From an uncultured Oscillospiraceae bacterium (GTDB lineage: Bacteria; Bacillota; Clostridia; Oscillospirales; Oscillospiraceae): 64,000 nt of DNA. A program made the translations under genes and the position numbers. The notes beneath the pieces are model-generated. The model was not told where the DNA came from. It saw only the letters and a list, made by a program, of their open reading frames with translations, and made no database searches. This document shows positions 49,674-58,055 of the stretch, piece after piece; positions within the stretch are counted from its first letter, which is position 1; every line of letters starts with the position of its first letter. Location: assembly GCA_947599875.1 (NCBI GenBank), contig CANQFV010000004.1:47091-111090 (forward strand), in the 5' to 3' direction.

Positions 49674-52181
49674 TTATTTCATTCTTCTCCTCGCGCCCTG
49701 GCTCATAACATACACTGCAAGACCGATGACGGCCATGAAGATGAAGATGTTTCCGGCGCTGGCAGAGGCGAAGGCCCCGGCCCAGCACAGGAAGAACATG
49801 ATGATGACGCCGAGGATGGTGCCGATGCCGGTGATCCAGGTGTTCATCTCCGTGACCAGCTTCAGTGCCCGGCCGCGGGTGATGGCCTCCGCGAAGGGGG
49901 CGAGGCCGCCGCGGCACAGGATAGCCGACACATAGGAGCCGGGGGTCAGGGAATTCTGGCTCAGGTCGTAGGTGGTCTCAATAGGCAGGTATTCCACCCC
50001 GTCCATAGAGACCTTGAACTTCTGCTTCACGGTGTTGGGGGTCACGTTGAAGTCCCGCACCGCCATAAGCAGGTTCGTCCTGGTGTTCAGCAGGGTGACA
50101 AGGGCGGACTGCACGGAGTTGGCCGGCACATAGTTTAAGGAGAAGGCGCCGCCCAGCTGGTCGTTGACAGCCGTGAACAGGGTGTTGGAGGTGTTCACGT
50201 TCTCGGGGACGCGGATCCCCATCAGGTTCATAAACGCCCCGGTGCCCACAAGCACCCGCTCGCCGTCGATCAGCGCGCCGATGCCGCCGCCGTCGTAGCA
50301 GGCGAAGTCGTCCGTCCTGCGGCGGGTCAGGCCCTGGCTGCGCAAAAGCTCCTCAAAGACCTTTCTCAGGCCCGAATCGGAGGCGATGATCAGGGAGGCG
50401 GTGTCCAGCACCACCTTCTGGGCGTTCACCCCCTCAAAGATCTTGATCCCGCTGAGGGATACGGAACCCGTGGGGAAGATATCCTGGTCGGTGATCAAGG
50501 CCCCGTCGGTGTAGAAGATCTCCCTGGCCCCGGCGTAGCCCGCCACGGCGCTGCCGGCCTTTTTCAGGCAGGAGGCCGCGTATTTAAAGGGCAGGGCGAA
50601 CAGAACCGTCGCCGGGAAGGCCGCCGCCACGGCGGTGAGGATGGAAAAGCTGTGGGCGAAGCTGTCGATCCTGCCCCTGCCCACGCTGGCCATAAACGCC
50701 AGCACAAAGGCGGCCACCACGAGCAGCGGCGCCATATCGTCGTAAAAGCGCTCCCCCACATCGGGGCTGACGAGCCTTGTATAGAACCCCTCGGAGGCGC
50801 CCGTCACCTTCTTGAGGATGTTGCGTCCCTCCATGCTCTCGTGATCCGCCGTGACGCCGTAGGTGACGCTGGCGGCCTTGGAGGCCCGCAGGGAGTCGCA
50901 GATCGCCATATAGTAGGACTTCCTGGCGCTCATCGCCCCCAGAAGGGACACCCCGGAGACCAGGGACAGGGGAAGCCCGTTTGTAAAGCTGCCCCGGGAG
51001 AGCATATGAAACCCGTCCAAAATGCTGATCAGGCAGGAGATAAAGACAAGCGTCTCCGCCCCCGGGGACAGGGCCAGCATATCCTCAAAGCCGCGGATCA
51101 GCACATCCAGGCCCAGGCCCATGACAAGAAGCTCCAGGATCATCAAGACACCGGTGCAGACGGCGGCGTTCTTCCCGATGCCGAAGGGCGCGGAGCCTTT
51201 TGCGGCAAAGACGAAGGTGATCAGGGCCATCGCGGCGCACAGGACTGCCGCGCCCAGGATCCGAAAGCGCAGGGAGGGGACCATCGCGGCAAAGCGTGCG
51301 GCCTCCTTCTTAAAGTCCGGATCCGGCTCCACGTCGTAATAGTCCTCGTCGTCTATGTACTCCGGATCCTGGCCGTATTCGTCGTCCCCGTACTCCTCCC
51401 CGTCCTCCGGAAGCTCCTCCCGGCGGCGGGAGAACAGGCCGAAGATGCCCCTCCGGCGGCGGGATTCGTCCTCCTCTTCCTCCTCCTGGCCCTGAGCCTC
51501 CACCTGGCGCACTTCGTCGGAAAACTCCCGGACAGCGCCGGCCCCGGCGTATTTCCCGGCGGCGTCGTCCCCGTCCAGGTCGGCGGTGAACTTCTCCGAG
51601 CGCAGGGAGTTGAGGAATTTCTCCATGTCGTCCCCCGTCTCGGGCCTGTCCGGCTCGTCGAAAACGGAGGTGTCGATCTCCGGCGCCACGTCGTAGGCCG
51701 GCTCGGAAAACTCCTCCGGCTGATTGACCGGCACATGGCGGGCGGGCCGGCTCTCCGGCATCTCGTTCTCCCCGTCCTCCGGATCGTCCGTCAGGTCGTC
51801 CTCCTCCGCATCCCGGTTCTTCCGGCCGCGGAAAAGGCGGGAGAGGAACCCGGCGTGCGGGGTGTCCTCCTCCCAGGGGTAATCGTCCCCGTCCAGGTCG
51901 TACTCAGGCTCCGGCTCCGGTTCAGGTGCAGGCTCCGGTTCCGGTTCCGGCGCGGGCTTCGGCTCCCCGCCGCTCCTGCCCACCGCACCAAGGGCCTCGT
52001 TGATGATGGCTTCCGTCTTGCGCTGCAGCTCCTCCGACGGCGTGGGCTTGTCCCCATCCATAAAGGCGCTGCCCTTGAACTCCGCCAGGATCGACTCCAG
52101 GGAGAAGTCCTCCCCCTCCTGGCCGTAATCCCCGCTCAGGTCCAAATCCAGGTCGTCAAGATTGTATTTGTCTTTAGCCAT
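49674..52181 (-). CDS. degenerate P-type ATPase-like membrane protein with acidic disordered N-terminus
   Basis: 835 residues. The first 300 or so are very acidic and low in complexity (EPEPEPAPEPEPEP, QEEEEEDESRRRR) with no domain I recognise. Then come paired helices, a cytosolic A-like domain, two helices with FSILTAVAAAFPATVLFALP in place of the CPC membrane motif, and FYTDGALITDQ around 556-566 where metal-transporting ATPases have DKTGTLT. VLVGTGAFMNLMGIRVPENV resembles the nucleotide domain and two final helices close it. The phosphorylated Asp seems lost (Tyr at that place) and GDGxND is absent, so ATP-driven transport is unlikely. Its role is unknown. It follows rlmB by 68 bases; AAGGGGG precedes the ATG. 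Confidence 0.7.
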   Translation of the reverse strand: MAKDKYNLDDLDLDLSGDYGQEGEDFSLESILAEFKGSAFMDGDKPTPSEELQRKTEAIINEALGAVGRSGGEPKPAPEPEPEPAPEPEPEPEYDLDGDDYPWEEDTPHAGFLSRLFRGRKNRDAEEDDLTDDPEDGENEMPESRPARHVPVNQPEEFSEPAYDVAPEIDTSVFDEPDRPETGDDMEKFLNSLRSEKFTADLDGDDAAGKYAGAGAVREFSDEVRQVEAQGQEEEEEDESRRRRGIFGLFSRRREELPEDGEEYGDDEYGQDPEYIDDEDYYDVEPDPDFKKEAARFAAMVPSLRFRILGAAVLCAAMALITFVFAAKGSAPFGIGKNAAVCTGVLMILELLVMGLGLDVLIRGFEDMLALSPGAETLVFISCLISILDGFHMLSRGSFTNGLPLSLVSGVSLLGAMSARKSYYMAICDSLRASKAASVTYGVTADHESMEGRNILKKVTGASEGFYTRLVSPDVGERFYDDMAPLLVVAAFVLAFMASVGRGRIDSFAHSFSILTAVAAAFPATVLFALPFKYAASCLKKAGSAVAGYAGAREIFYTDGALITDQDIFPTGSVSLSGIKIFEGVNAQKVVLDTASLIIASDSGLRKVFEELLRSQGLTRRRTDDFACYDGGGIGALIDGERVLVGTGAFMNLMGIRVPENVNTSNTLFTAVNDQLGGAFSLNYVPANSVQSALVTLLNTRTNLLMAVRDFNVTPNTVKQKFKVSMDGVEYLPIETTYDLSQNSLTPGSYVSAILCRGGLAPFAEAITRGRALKLVTEMNTWITGIGTILGVIIMFFLCWAGAFASASAGNIFIFMAVIGLAVYVMSQGARRRMK

Positions 52182-52249
52182 ATGTCGTCGCCCCCTTCAA
52201 GGGTTTAGATTGGTTATCCGCCGCCCCCGGTTTTTCCGGGGGAGACGGG

Positions 52250-53065
52250 TCATTTCCCGCTTCTCTGCCGCATGGCCTCGTACAAAACCACGGCGGCGCT
52301 GGCCGAGGCGTTCAGGGAGGAGATCCGCCCCCGCATGGGGATGGAGATCCTGAAATCGCAGCTGTCCGCCACAAGCCTGCCCATCCCATCGCCCTCGGAG
52401 CCGATGACGATGGCGGCGGGGCCGGTGAGATCCGTCTCCCAAAGGGCGCTCTCCGCGTCCGCGGCCGTGCCGTAGATCCAAACCCCGGCGTCCTTCAGCT
52501 CCCGGATGGCGGCCGCAAGGTTGGTCACCCGGGCCACGGGCATATACTCCACCGCCCCGGCGGAGGTCTTGGCCACCACCGCGCTGAGGGCGGCGCTGCG
52601 CCGCTTGGGGATGATGACCCCGTGGACCCCGGCGCACTCCCCGGTGCGGATCACGGCGCCCAGATTGTGCCCGTCGGAGACCTCGTCGCAGATGACGATA
52701 AGCGGGGCCTCCCCCCGGGATCTGGCGTTGTTCAGGATGTCCTGGACGGTGCAGTATTCCTTCACCGCCGCGTAGGCAATGATCCCCTGGTGCGCCCCCG
52801 TGGCGCTCATGCGGTCAAGCTTCCGCCTGTCCGTCTCCACCACCACGGCCCCGGCGCTCCTCGCCTCCGCCGCCAGACGCCGCAGACCGGCGTCCGTGTC
52901 CCCGGAGGCCACGAACACCTTGTTCAGCGTCCTGCCGGCCCTCAGCGCCTCCGTCACGGCGTTGCGCCCCTCGATCAGGCTCTCGTCCGGCTCCGTCACG
53001 GCATCGGGGGCAGGTCTCCTGCCCGGGTTCACCCTGTCCCGGGCGGGCTTTCTCCTGTCGTCCAT
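52250..53065 (-). CDS. rlmB: 23S rRNA (guanosine-2251-2'-O)-methyltransferase, TrmH/SpoU family
   Basis: 271 residues. A basic N-terminal tail of about 30 residues precedes the substrate-binding domain (LIEGRNAVTEALRAGRTLNKVFVA) and a knotted SpoU domain: ICDEVSDGHNLGAVIRTGECAG, AIVIGSEGDGMGRLV and ISIPMRGRISSLNASASAAVVLYE, the three family motifs. The motif set fits RlmB, though related TrmH paralogues exist. The ATG shares one base with the metK stop (TGATG), so the pair is translationally coupled. Confidence 0.88.
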   Translation of the reverse strand: MDDRRKPARDRVNPGRRPAPDAVTEPDESLIEGRNAVTEALRAGRTLNKVFVASGDTDAGLRRLAAEARSAGAVVVETDRRKLDRMSATGAHQGIIAYAAVKEYCTVQDILNNARSRGEAPLIVICDEVSDGHNLGAVIRTGECAGVHGVIIPKRRSAALSAVVAKTSAGAVEYMPVARVTNLAAAIRELKDAGVWIYGTAADAESALWETDLTGPAAIVIGSEGDGMGRLVADSCDFRISIPMRGRISSLNASASAAVVLYEAMRQRSGK

Positions 53066-54225
53066 CACTTAAACTCCCTCAGGGCCTCCACCATATCCAG
53101 CCGCTCCCAGGGCAGATCCACGTCCGTCCGGCCGAAGTGGCCGTAGGCCGCGGTCTGCAGATAGATGGGCCGCAGAAGCCCCAGCTTCTCAATGATCCTG
53201 GCCGGGCGCATGTCAAAAAGCTCCGAGACGATCCCGGCAAGCCGCTGGTCGCTGATGACGCCGGTGCCCATCGTGTCCACATGGACGCTCACCGGCCGGG
53301 CCACCCCGATGGCGTAGGCGATCTCGATCTGGCAACGCCTGGCAAGGCCGGCGCCCACAATATTCTTTGTGATGTACCGGGCCATATACGCCCCGGATCT
53401 GTCCACCTTGCTGGGGTCCTTCCCGGAGAAGCACCCGCCGCCGTGGCCGCCCACGCCGCCGTAGGTGTCCACAATGATCTTCCGCCCCGTGAGGCCCGAG
53501 TCCCCGCAGGGGCCGCCCACCACGAAGCGCCCGGTGGGGTTCACATACAGCTTCGTGTCCCTTGTGATGTACGTCGCCGGGATGACGGGCTTCACCACCG
53601 TGTCGATCACGGCCTCCCGCAGCCTCTCAATGGACACGTCCGGCGCGTGCTGGGAGGATACCACAATGGCCGGGCAGCTGAGGACGTTCCCCTCCGAATC
53701 GTACTGCACCGTCACCTGGGTCTTCCCGTCAGGCCGCAGAAAATCCAGCTCCCCGCTTTTGCGCACCTGGGCCAGGCGTCTGGACAGGGCGTGGGCCAGG
53801 GAGATGGGCGCCGGCATCAGCTCCGGCGTCTCGTCGCAGGCGTAGCCGAACATCATGCCCTGATCCCCGGCCCCCTCGTCGTCTTTGTCGTCATAAGCGG
53901 AGTTCACACCCATAGCGATATCCGGCGACTGCTCGTCAATACTTGTCAGCACCGCGCAGGAGTGGCAGTCAAAGCCGTACTCCGGCCGGTCGTAGCCGAT
54001 CTTCCGGATCGTCTCCCGGGCTATGGCGGGGATATCCGCGTAGCATTTTGTGGTGATCTCGCCCATCACCAGCACCATCCCGGTGGTGCAAACCGTCTCG
54101 CACGCCACACGGGCGCCCTTGTCCTCCGCCAGAATGTTGTCCAGTACCGCATCGGAGATCTGGTCGCAGATCTTATCCGGATGTCCCTCCGTCACGGACT
54201 CGGAGGTAAAAATTCTGTTTGCCAT
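53065..54225 (-). CDS. metK: S-adenosylmethionine synthetase
   Basis: 386 residues; makes SAM from methionine and ATP. Motifs: [61 protein letters not shown] and [16 protein letters not shown]. It starts at the ATG behind GGGAGGAAG; 16 codons upstream in the same frame lack a site. It sits upstream of a methyltransferase gene that uses its product. Confidence 0.97.
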   Translation of the reverse strand: MANRIFTSESVTEGHPDKICDQISDAVLDNILAEDKGARVACETVCTTGMVLVMGEITTKCYADIPAIARETIRKIGYDRPEYGFDCHSCAVLTSIDEQSPDIAMGVNSAYDDKDDEGAGDQGMMFGYACDETPELMPAPISLAHALSRRLAQVRKSGELDFLRPDGKTQVTVQYDSEGNVLSCPAIVVSSQHAPDVSIERLREAVIDTVVKPVIPATYITRDTKLYVNPTGRFVVGGPCGDSGLTGRKIIVDTYGGVGGHGGGCFSGKDPSKVDRSGAYMARYITKNIVGAGLARRCQIEIAYAIGVARPVSVHVDTMGTGVISDQRLAGIVSELFDMRPARIIEKLGLLRPIYLQTAAYGHFGRTDVDLPWERLDMVEALREFK

Positions 54226-54258
54226 AAACTTCCTCCCAAAAGGGTTATGAAGAGATAC

Positions 54259-54264
54259 ATTATA
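54259..54264 (-). promoter_or_regulatory. -10 box of the metK promoter
   Basis: TATAAT on the minus strand, 34 bases before the metK ATG, with no good -35. The short leader leaves no room for a SAM riboswitch. Confidence 0.5.
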
Positions 54265-54417
54265 TTGTAGCACAGAACGTCGAAAAACGCCACATTTATT
54301 TAAAAGATTTTCTCAGAATTCTTTCGTTTTTTCACAAAATGCCCCCTTTCTCCCCGCTGAAGGGGCCAGCTCGTCCGCCCCGATTCCCTTTATTCATAAA
54401 ATGTTTGCTTTCTCGTC

Positions 54418-54446
54418 TGGACTTTTCCCGGAAATGGGGGTATAAT
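54418..54446 (+). promoter_or_regulatory. promoter of the rhomboid-like gene
   Basis: TGGACT at 54418-54423, 17-base spacer, TATAAT at 54441-54446; leader of only about 12 bases. Confidence 0.65.
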
Positions 54447-54465
54447 CTCCCTTGAGGTGATCCTT

Positions 54466-55350
54466 TTGAAAGCCATTGACCGCGCCGTGACACGCTTCTG
54501 CTACCGGCACCCCAACTTCGGCATCCGCAATCTGATGCTGTACCTTGTGGCGGCCAGCGGGATCTTCTATGTCTTCTATATGATGGACACCACAGGTTCC
54601 CTGATGTCCTACATTACCTTCAACCCCGCCATGATCCTGCGCGGCCAGGTGTGGCGGATCTTCACCTTCCTTCTGATGCCCATCGGGGACAACATCTTTT
54701 TTGAGGTCATTGCCCTGTATTTTTACTACTTCATCGGCTCAAGTCTGGAGCGCCAGTGGGGCACCGCCCGCTTCACCATCTACTATCTCAGCGGCATCCT
54801 CTTCAACGTGGTCTACGGCTTTGTCATCTATCTGATCCTGACCCCCACGCTGGGGGGAGCGGTGGCCGGGAGCTTCGTGGGCTTCTCCATGAGCGCCTCG
54901 TACCTGAATCTCAGCATGTTCTTCGCCTTCGCCTCCATCTGGCCGGACGCCCAGGTGCTGCTCTTCTTCATCATCCCCATCCGGATGAAGTGGCTGGCCC
55001 TGGTGGACGCGCTGTTCTTCCTGGTGTCCATTCTCCGGAACATGGGCGTCTTCCCCATGAATCTCCTGCCCCTGGTGGCGATCCTCAACTTCTTCCTCTT
55101 CTGCTGGGACGGGCTGCGGCACAACCTGATCCGCACCCGGGGCTTCTCCAGGCGCCGGGGACAGTTCCGCTCCGCTATCCACCAGTCCCGGGAGGAGGAG
55201 CGGGTTCAGGGCTACCGGCACAAATGCTCCGTCTGCGGCCGCACCGACGTGACCAACCCGGAGCTGGAGTTCCGTTACTGCTCCAAGTGCCAGGGCTACC
55301 ACTGCTTCTGCCAGGACCACATCAACAACCACGTCCACTTCACCCAGTGA
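54466..55350 (+). CDS. rhomboid-like membrane protein with C-terminal zinc-binding tail, probably inactive
   Basis: 294 residues. Six or so helices with a rhomboid-type layout: ITFNPAMILRGQVWRIFTFLL, EVIALYFYYFIGSSLERQWG, FTIYYLSGILFNVVYGFVIY. The catalytic GxSG serine motif is not visible where expected (GSFVGFSMSASYLNLSM), so it is probably a pseudoprotease. After a basic linker (RGFSRRRGQFRSA) the last 45 residues hold CSVCGRTDVTNPELEFRYCS, KCQGYHCFCQDHI and HVHF, a zinc-binding site. The TTG start at 54466 is preceded by GAGGTGATC, a long match to the anti-Shine-Dalgarno. Function not known. Confidence 0.75.
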   Translation: MKAIDRAVTRFCYRHPNFGIRNLMLYLVAASGIFYVFYMMDTTGSLMSYITFNPAMILRGQVWRIFTFLLMPIGDNIFFEVIALYFYYFIGSSLERQWGTARFTIYYLSGILFNVVYGFVIYLILTPTLGGAVAGSFVGFSMSASYLNLSMFFAFASIWPDAQVLLFFIIPIRMKWLALVDALFFLVSILRNMGVFPMNLLPLVAILNFFLFCWDGLRHNLIRTRGFSRRRGQFRSAIHQSREEERVQGYRHKCSVCGRTDVTNPELEFRYCSKCQGYHCFCQDHINNHVHFTQ

Positions 55351-55369
55351 CGCGGCCCTTTAAAAATTT

Positions 55370-55405
55370 GTGCCCTTCCTCAGACTTGAGGAAGGGCACT
55401 TTTTT
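55370..55405 (+). terminator. terminator between convergent genes
   Basis: Perfect 13-bp stem (55370-55382 with 55387-55399), loop GACT, then TTTTTTG. The A-run on the left side also suits the minus-strand gene. Confidence 0.92.
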
Positions 55406-55423
55406 GTATCTCGGATCGCAGGG

Positions 55424-56308
55424 TCACTGCGGGCTGTTCTCCTTTCCCGTCACATGGTGACAGCGCAGCTCCGCCATCCACAGGGCGCCAAAGTCGCTGT
55501 CGATGTACCGGTTTCGATGCTCCGGGGTGTCCCCAGGGTTATATTTCCTGGCCAGCAGGCCGATGGCGCGGCGCTTTTCCCCCTCGTTGTCCAGCTCCCG
55601 GATGCTCCCGAAGGCGATGACACTGCGATACCGGGTGGTGTAATGCGCCGGGTCCGTCTCCTCCCGGTCCACCACGCAGAAGGACGCCCTTTCCCCGGCG
55701 CGGACGGCGTCCGGCCGGTGTCCCGTCCCGGCCCCGTGGAAGAAGATGCTCCCGTCGTGGTAGACGTAGTTCAGGGGAACAGCGTAGGGGTATCCCCCGT
55801 CCCCCAAAAGGGCCAGGACGCCGGAGGAGCCTCTCTCCAGCACCTCCAGACACTTCTCACCGCTCATCTGTCTGTCGCCCCTGCGCATGGGCCGGAAGAC
55901 AGGGGGCGAGGCCAAAAACGCCTCCGCGGCCATAAGCGTCTCCCTGTCGGACTCGTGGGTCAGGGCGGGGAGAGCCGCGCCGTACTCCAGCCACTCCACG
56001 CTGTCCACCTCCTCCGGCTGGGCGTAGGAGCCGGTCTCCGCCGCCTCCGCCAGGAAGAACACCACGTCCTTCCGGCACCCCTCGTAGGGGGAGTAGGTGA
56101 TTGTCCGGCGGAATCCCTCGATAAAGGTCACGTCCAGCGCCGTCTCCTCCCGGATCTCCCGCCGCGCCGTCTCATGCTCCGTCTCCGCCCCCTCCACATG
56201 GCCCTTGCAGATGGAGGTGTGGCCCTTTTTCATGTGTTCAAGGAGATAGAGGCGCTTCCCGTCCCGGCGGGTGAAGATCACGGCGCCGCAGCTCTTTTCA
56301 AAAATCAT
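55424..56308 (-). CDS. Nudix hydrolase fused to a PNPOx-like (NimA-type) flavin domain
   Basis: 294 residues. Residues 1 to about 135 are a Nudix domain with the box GHVEGAETEHETARREIREET (starting at 36), closest to bis(5'-nucleosyl)-tetraphosphatases. From about 140 a pyridoxamine-phosphate-oxidase-like split barrel follows (FRPMRRGDRQMSGEKCLEVL, GYPYAVPLNYVYHDGSIFFH), as in nitroimidazole-reductase NimA-type proteins. The fusion links nucleotide clean-up with a flavin enzyme. The ATG at 56308 follows GGGAGG and overlaps the upstream methionine-sulfoxide reductase gene by 11 bases, which supports an oxidative-stress role (inference). Confidence 0.85.
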   Translation of the reverse strand: MIFEKSCGAVIFTRRDGKRLYLLEHMKKGHTSICKGHVEGAETEHETARREIREETALDVTFIEGFRRTITYSPYEGCRKDVVFFLAEAAETGSYAQPEEVDSVEWLEYGAALPALTHESDRETLMAAEAFLASPPVFRPMRRGDRQMSGEKCLEVLERGSSGVLALLGDGGYPYAVPLNYVYHDGSIFFHGAGTGHRPDAVRAGERASFCVVDREETDPAHYTTRYRSVIAFGSIRELDNEGEKRRAIGLLARKYNPGDTPEHRNRYIDSDFGALWMAELRCHHVTGKENSPQ

Positions 56309-56789
56309 CTCCAAACCTCCCTAAAACGGCAGCGCACCGGGTGAGGCCGTCCCTGTCCGCAAGGTCGAAGGCCCCCTGCTCCACGCTGTCCATGTCCAGA
56401 ACGCCCCAGATCGTCCCGTCGCTTCTGCGGAGGGGGATGACGATCTCCGAATGGGTGTTGCAGTCGCAGGCGATATGCCCGGAGAAGCAGGACACGTCCT
56501 CCACCACCTGGGCGGCGTTCTCCCTCCACGCTGTGCCGCACACACCGGCGCCGTAGGGGATGCGGCTCACCGCCGGGCGGCCCTGAAACGGCCCCAGCAC
56601 CAGCTCCCCGCCCCGCACCAGGTAAAATCCCACCCAGTTGGCCCGGGGAAACGCCTGGGCCAGGACGGAGGAGAAGTTGGCCAGCGCGGCCACGCTGTCC
56701 GTCTCGCCGCCGGTATAGAGCTTCAGCTGTTCCTCTAAAAAGGGGTAAAACTCCCCCTTGTCCCGGGGATAAGTGACTTCAAGATACAT
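56298..56789 (-). CDS. msrC: free methionine-(R)-sulfoxide reductase, GAF-domain type
   Basis: 163 residues; reduces free methionine-R-sulfoxide. A single GAF domain with GVCGTAW (C84) and SGHIACDCNTHSEIVIPL (C108 as the likely catalytic cysteine) is diagnostic. NWVGFYLVRGGELVLGPFQG is also conserved. GGAGGAAACC precedes the ATG. It is followed by the Nudix-PNPOx fusion in the same transcript. Confidence 0.92.
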   Translation of the reverse strand: MYLEVTYPRDKGEFYPFLEEQLKLYTGGETDSVAALANFSSVLAQAFPRANWVGFYLVRGGELVLGPFQGRPAVSRIPYGAGVCGTAWRENAAQVVEDVSCFSGHIACDCNTHSEIVIPLRRSDGTIWGVLDMDSVEQGAFDLADRDGLTRCAAVLGRFGDDF

Positions 56790-56826
56790 GGTTTCCTCCT
56801 CCGGCCGAGATCGCCGCCCGCCAGTT

Positions 56827-57501
56827 TCAGGCGGCGCCGAACAGCCCGCCGCTCCAAAGAGCGCCCATCAGGGAGACGAGAAAATCGTTCCCCACGTTTG
56901 TCATGTCCACATACCAGGAGCGACCCACCCGGATGACGGGCACCTCCACCGGGTCGTCAGGCTCCAGGGCCTCTTCACCGGCCTTGATGGAGAAGCGCAC
57001 CAGGACGAGCTTGGCGTCCTTCACGTTGACGTCCATCTCGTCGTAGTAATCCAGGATGTACCTCCTGTCGCTGCGGGTGAAGTCCCTCTCCCCCTGGGCC
57101 GTGGCCCTGACCTTCATGCCCTCGGTGATGTCTGTGACGCCCTCAAACCGGGTGCAGAACTGCTGGGCAAGCTGGCGCTTCATCTGCCGGAGGGAGATGT
57201 CCCCCTCGTCGGCCATCTCCCGGAGAAGGCCGTCCGGGATAAGCTCCACCATCGTCTCCCCGTCCCCCTGGAAGAGGGCGGTGACGAATTTCTCCGCCGT
57301 CTCCCCGGCGCCTCTCCGGCCGCCGGTGAAGATCAGGATCAGCACCACGGCGGCCACGCCGATAAGGGCCGCCAGGGCGGCGATACCCACCTTTTTATAC
57401 CGACGGCTTCTGCCGGACGAGGTGTCCTCCAGGGGCTGGCCGCAATTTGCGCAAAAGGCCGCCCCCTCCGGGTTCTCCCGGCCGCAATTTCCGCAGAACA
57501 T
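56827..57501 (-). CDS. zinc-ribbon membrane-anchored protein, function unknown
   Basis: 224 residues. An N-terminal zinc ribbon (MFCGNCGRENPEGAAFCANC) is followed by one helix (VGIAALAALIGVAAVVLILI) and an outside domain of about 150 residues that may be NTF2-like (ETAEKFVTALFQGDGETMVE). No enzyme motif is seen. The ATG shares a base with the upstream stop (TGATG), so it is coupled to a second zinc-ribbon protein. Confidence 0.75.
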   Translation of the reverse strand: MFCGNCGRENPEGAAFCANCGQPLEDTSSGRSRRYKKVGIAALAALIGVAAVVLILIFTGGRRGAGETAEKFVTALFQGDGETMVELIPDGLLREMADEGDISLRQMKRQLAQQFCTRFEGVTDITEGMKVRATAQGERDFTRSDRRYILDYYDEMDVNVKDAKLVLVRFSIKAGEEALEPDDPVEVPVIRVGRSWYVDMTNVGNDFLVSLMGALWSGGLFGAA

Positions 57502-57980
57502 CAGCTCTCCCCCTCCTGTTCCCCGTCGTCAAGCTTAGCGCCGCAGGAGGTGCAGAACCTGTTCCCCTCCGGCGCGGGCTTCCCGCAGCCGGGGCAGACT
57601 CTCCCCGTCGGCTCCACAGGGGCGGGCTTGGGCGCCGGCGTGCCGCAGGCGCTGCAAAAGGCCGCGCCGGCGGGGATATCCGCGCCGCACTTTTCACACG
57701 CGGTGACGCCCCGGATCTGCCGGATCTCCTCCTCCGCGGAGCGGATCTGCTCAAAGAGCCGGTTCAAGCCGTCCACCTCTGGCCAAAACTCGCACTCCGG
57801 GTCTCTCATGTGCCGGAGGTAGTACGCCTGACCCAGGGAGGCGTATCCGGCGGAGACCTGCTTCTTCCTGTCGTTTATGGACGCGTTGAGGCGCGCCGTG
57901 TCCGCCAGGTTCCTGGTCTGCTGAGAGATGCCCTGTCCGGCGTCCGTCAGCTTCTTCCCCAGCTTTTCAATAAAAGACAT
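57501..57980 (-). CDS. double zinc-ribbon protein, function unknown
   Basis: 159 residues. A helical, probably coiled-coil N-terminus (MSFIEKLGKKLTDAGQGISQ) is followed by two zinc ribbons (CEKCGADIPAGAAFCSAC and CPGCGKPAPEGNRFCTSC) joined by a proline-rich linker. Such proteins are common in gut clostridia beside membrane-bound zinc-ribbon proteins, as here. AAGGAGG precedes the ATG. Confidence 0.8.
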   Translation of the reverse strand: MSFIEKLGKKLTDAGQGISQQTRNLADTARLNASINDRKKQVSAGYASLGQAYYLRHMRDPECEFWPEVDGLNRLFEQIRSAEEEIRQIRGVTACEKCGADIPAGAAFCSACGTPAPKPAPVEPTGRVCPGCGKPAPEGNRFCTSCGAKLDDGEQEGES

Positions 57981-58055
57981 GGAAAACCCTCCTTTTTCTC
58001 ACGCGCCCCGCTCCGGGGCGCCCAAATGTATCCTTATGATCCCCCGGCGTCAGGC

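Noticed and set aside
54226..54420. SAM riboswitch upstream of metK
   Set aside because: The -10 box lies 34 bases from the start codon, leaving no room, and no SAM aptamer motif is visible.
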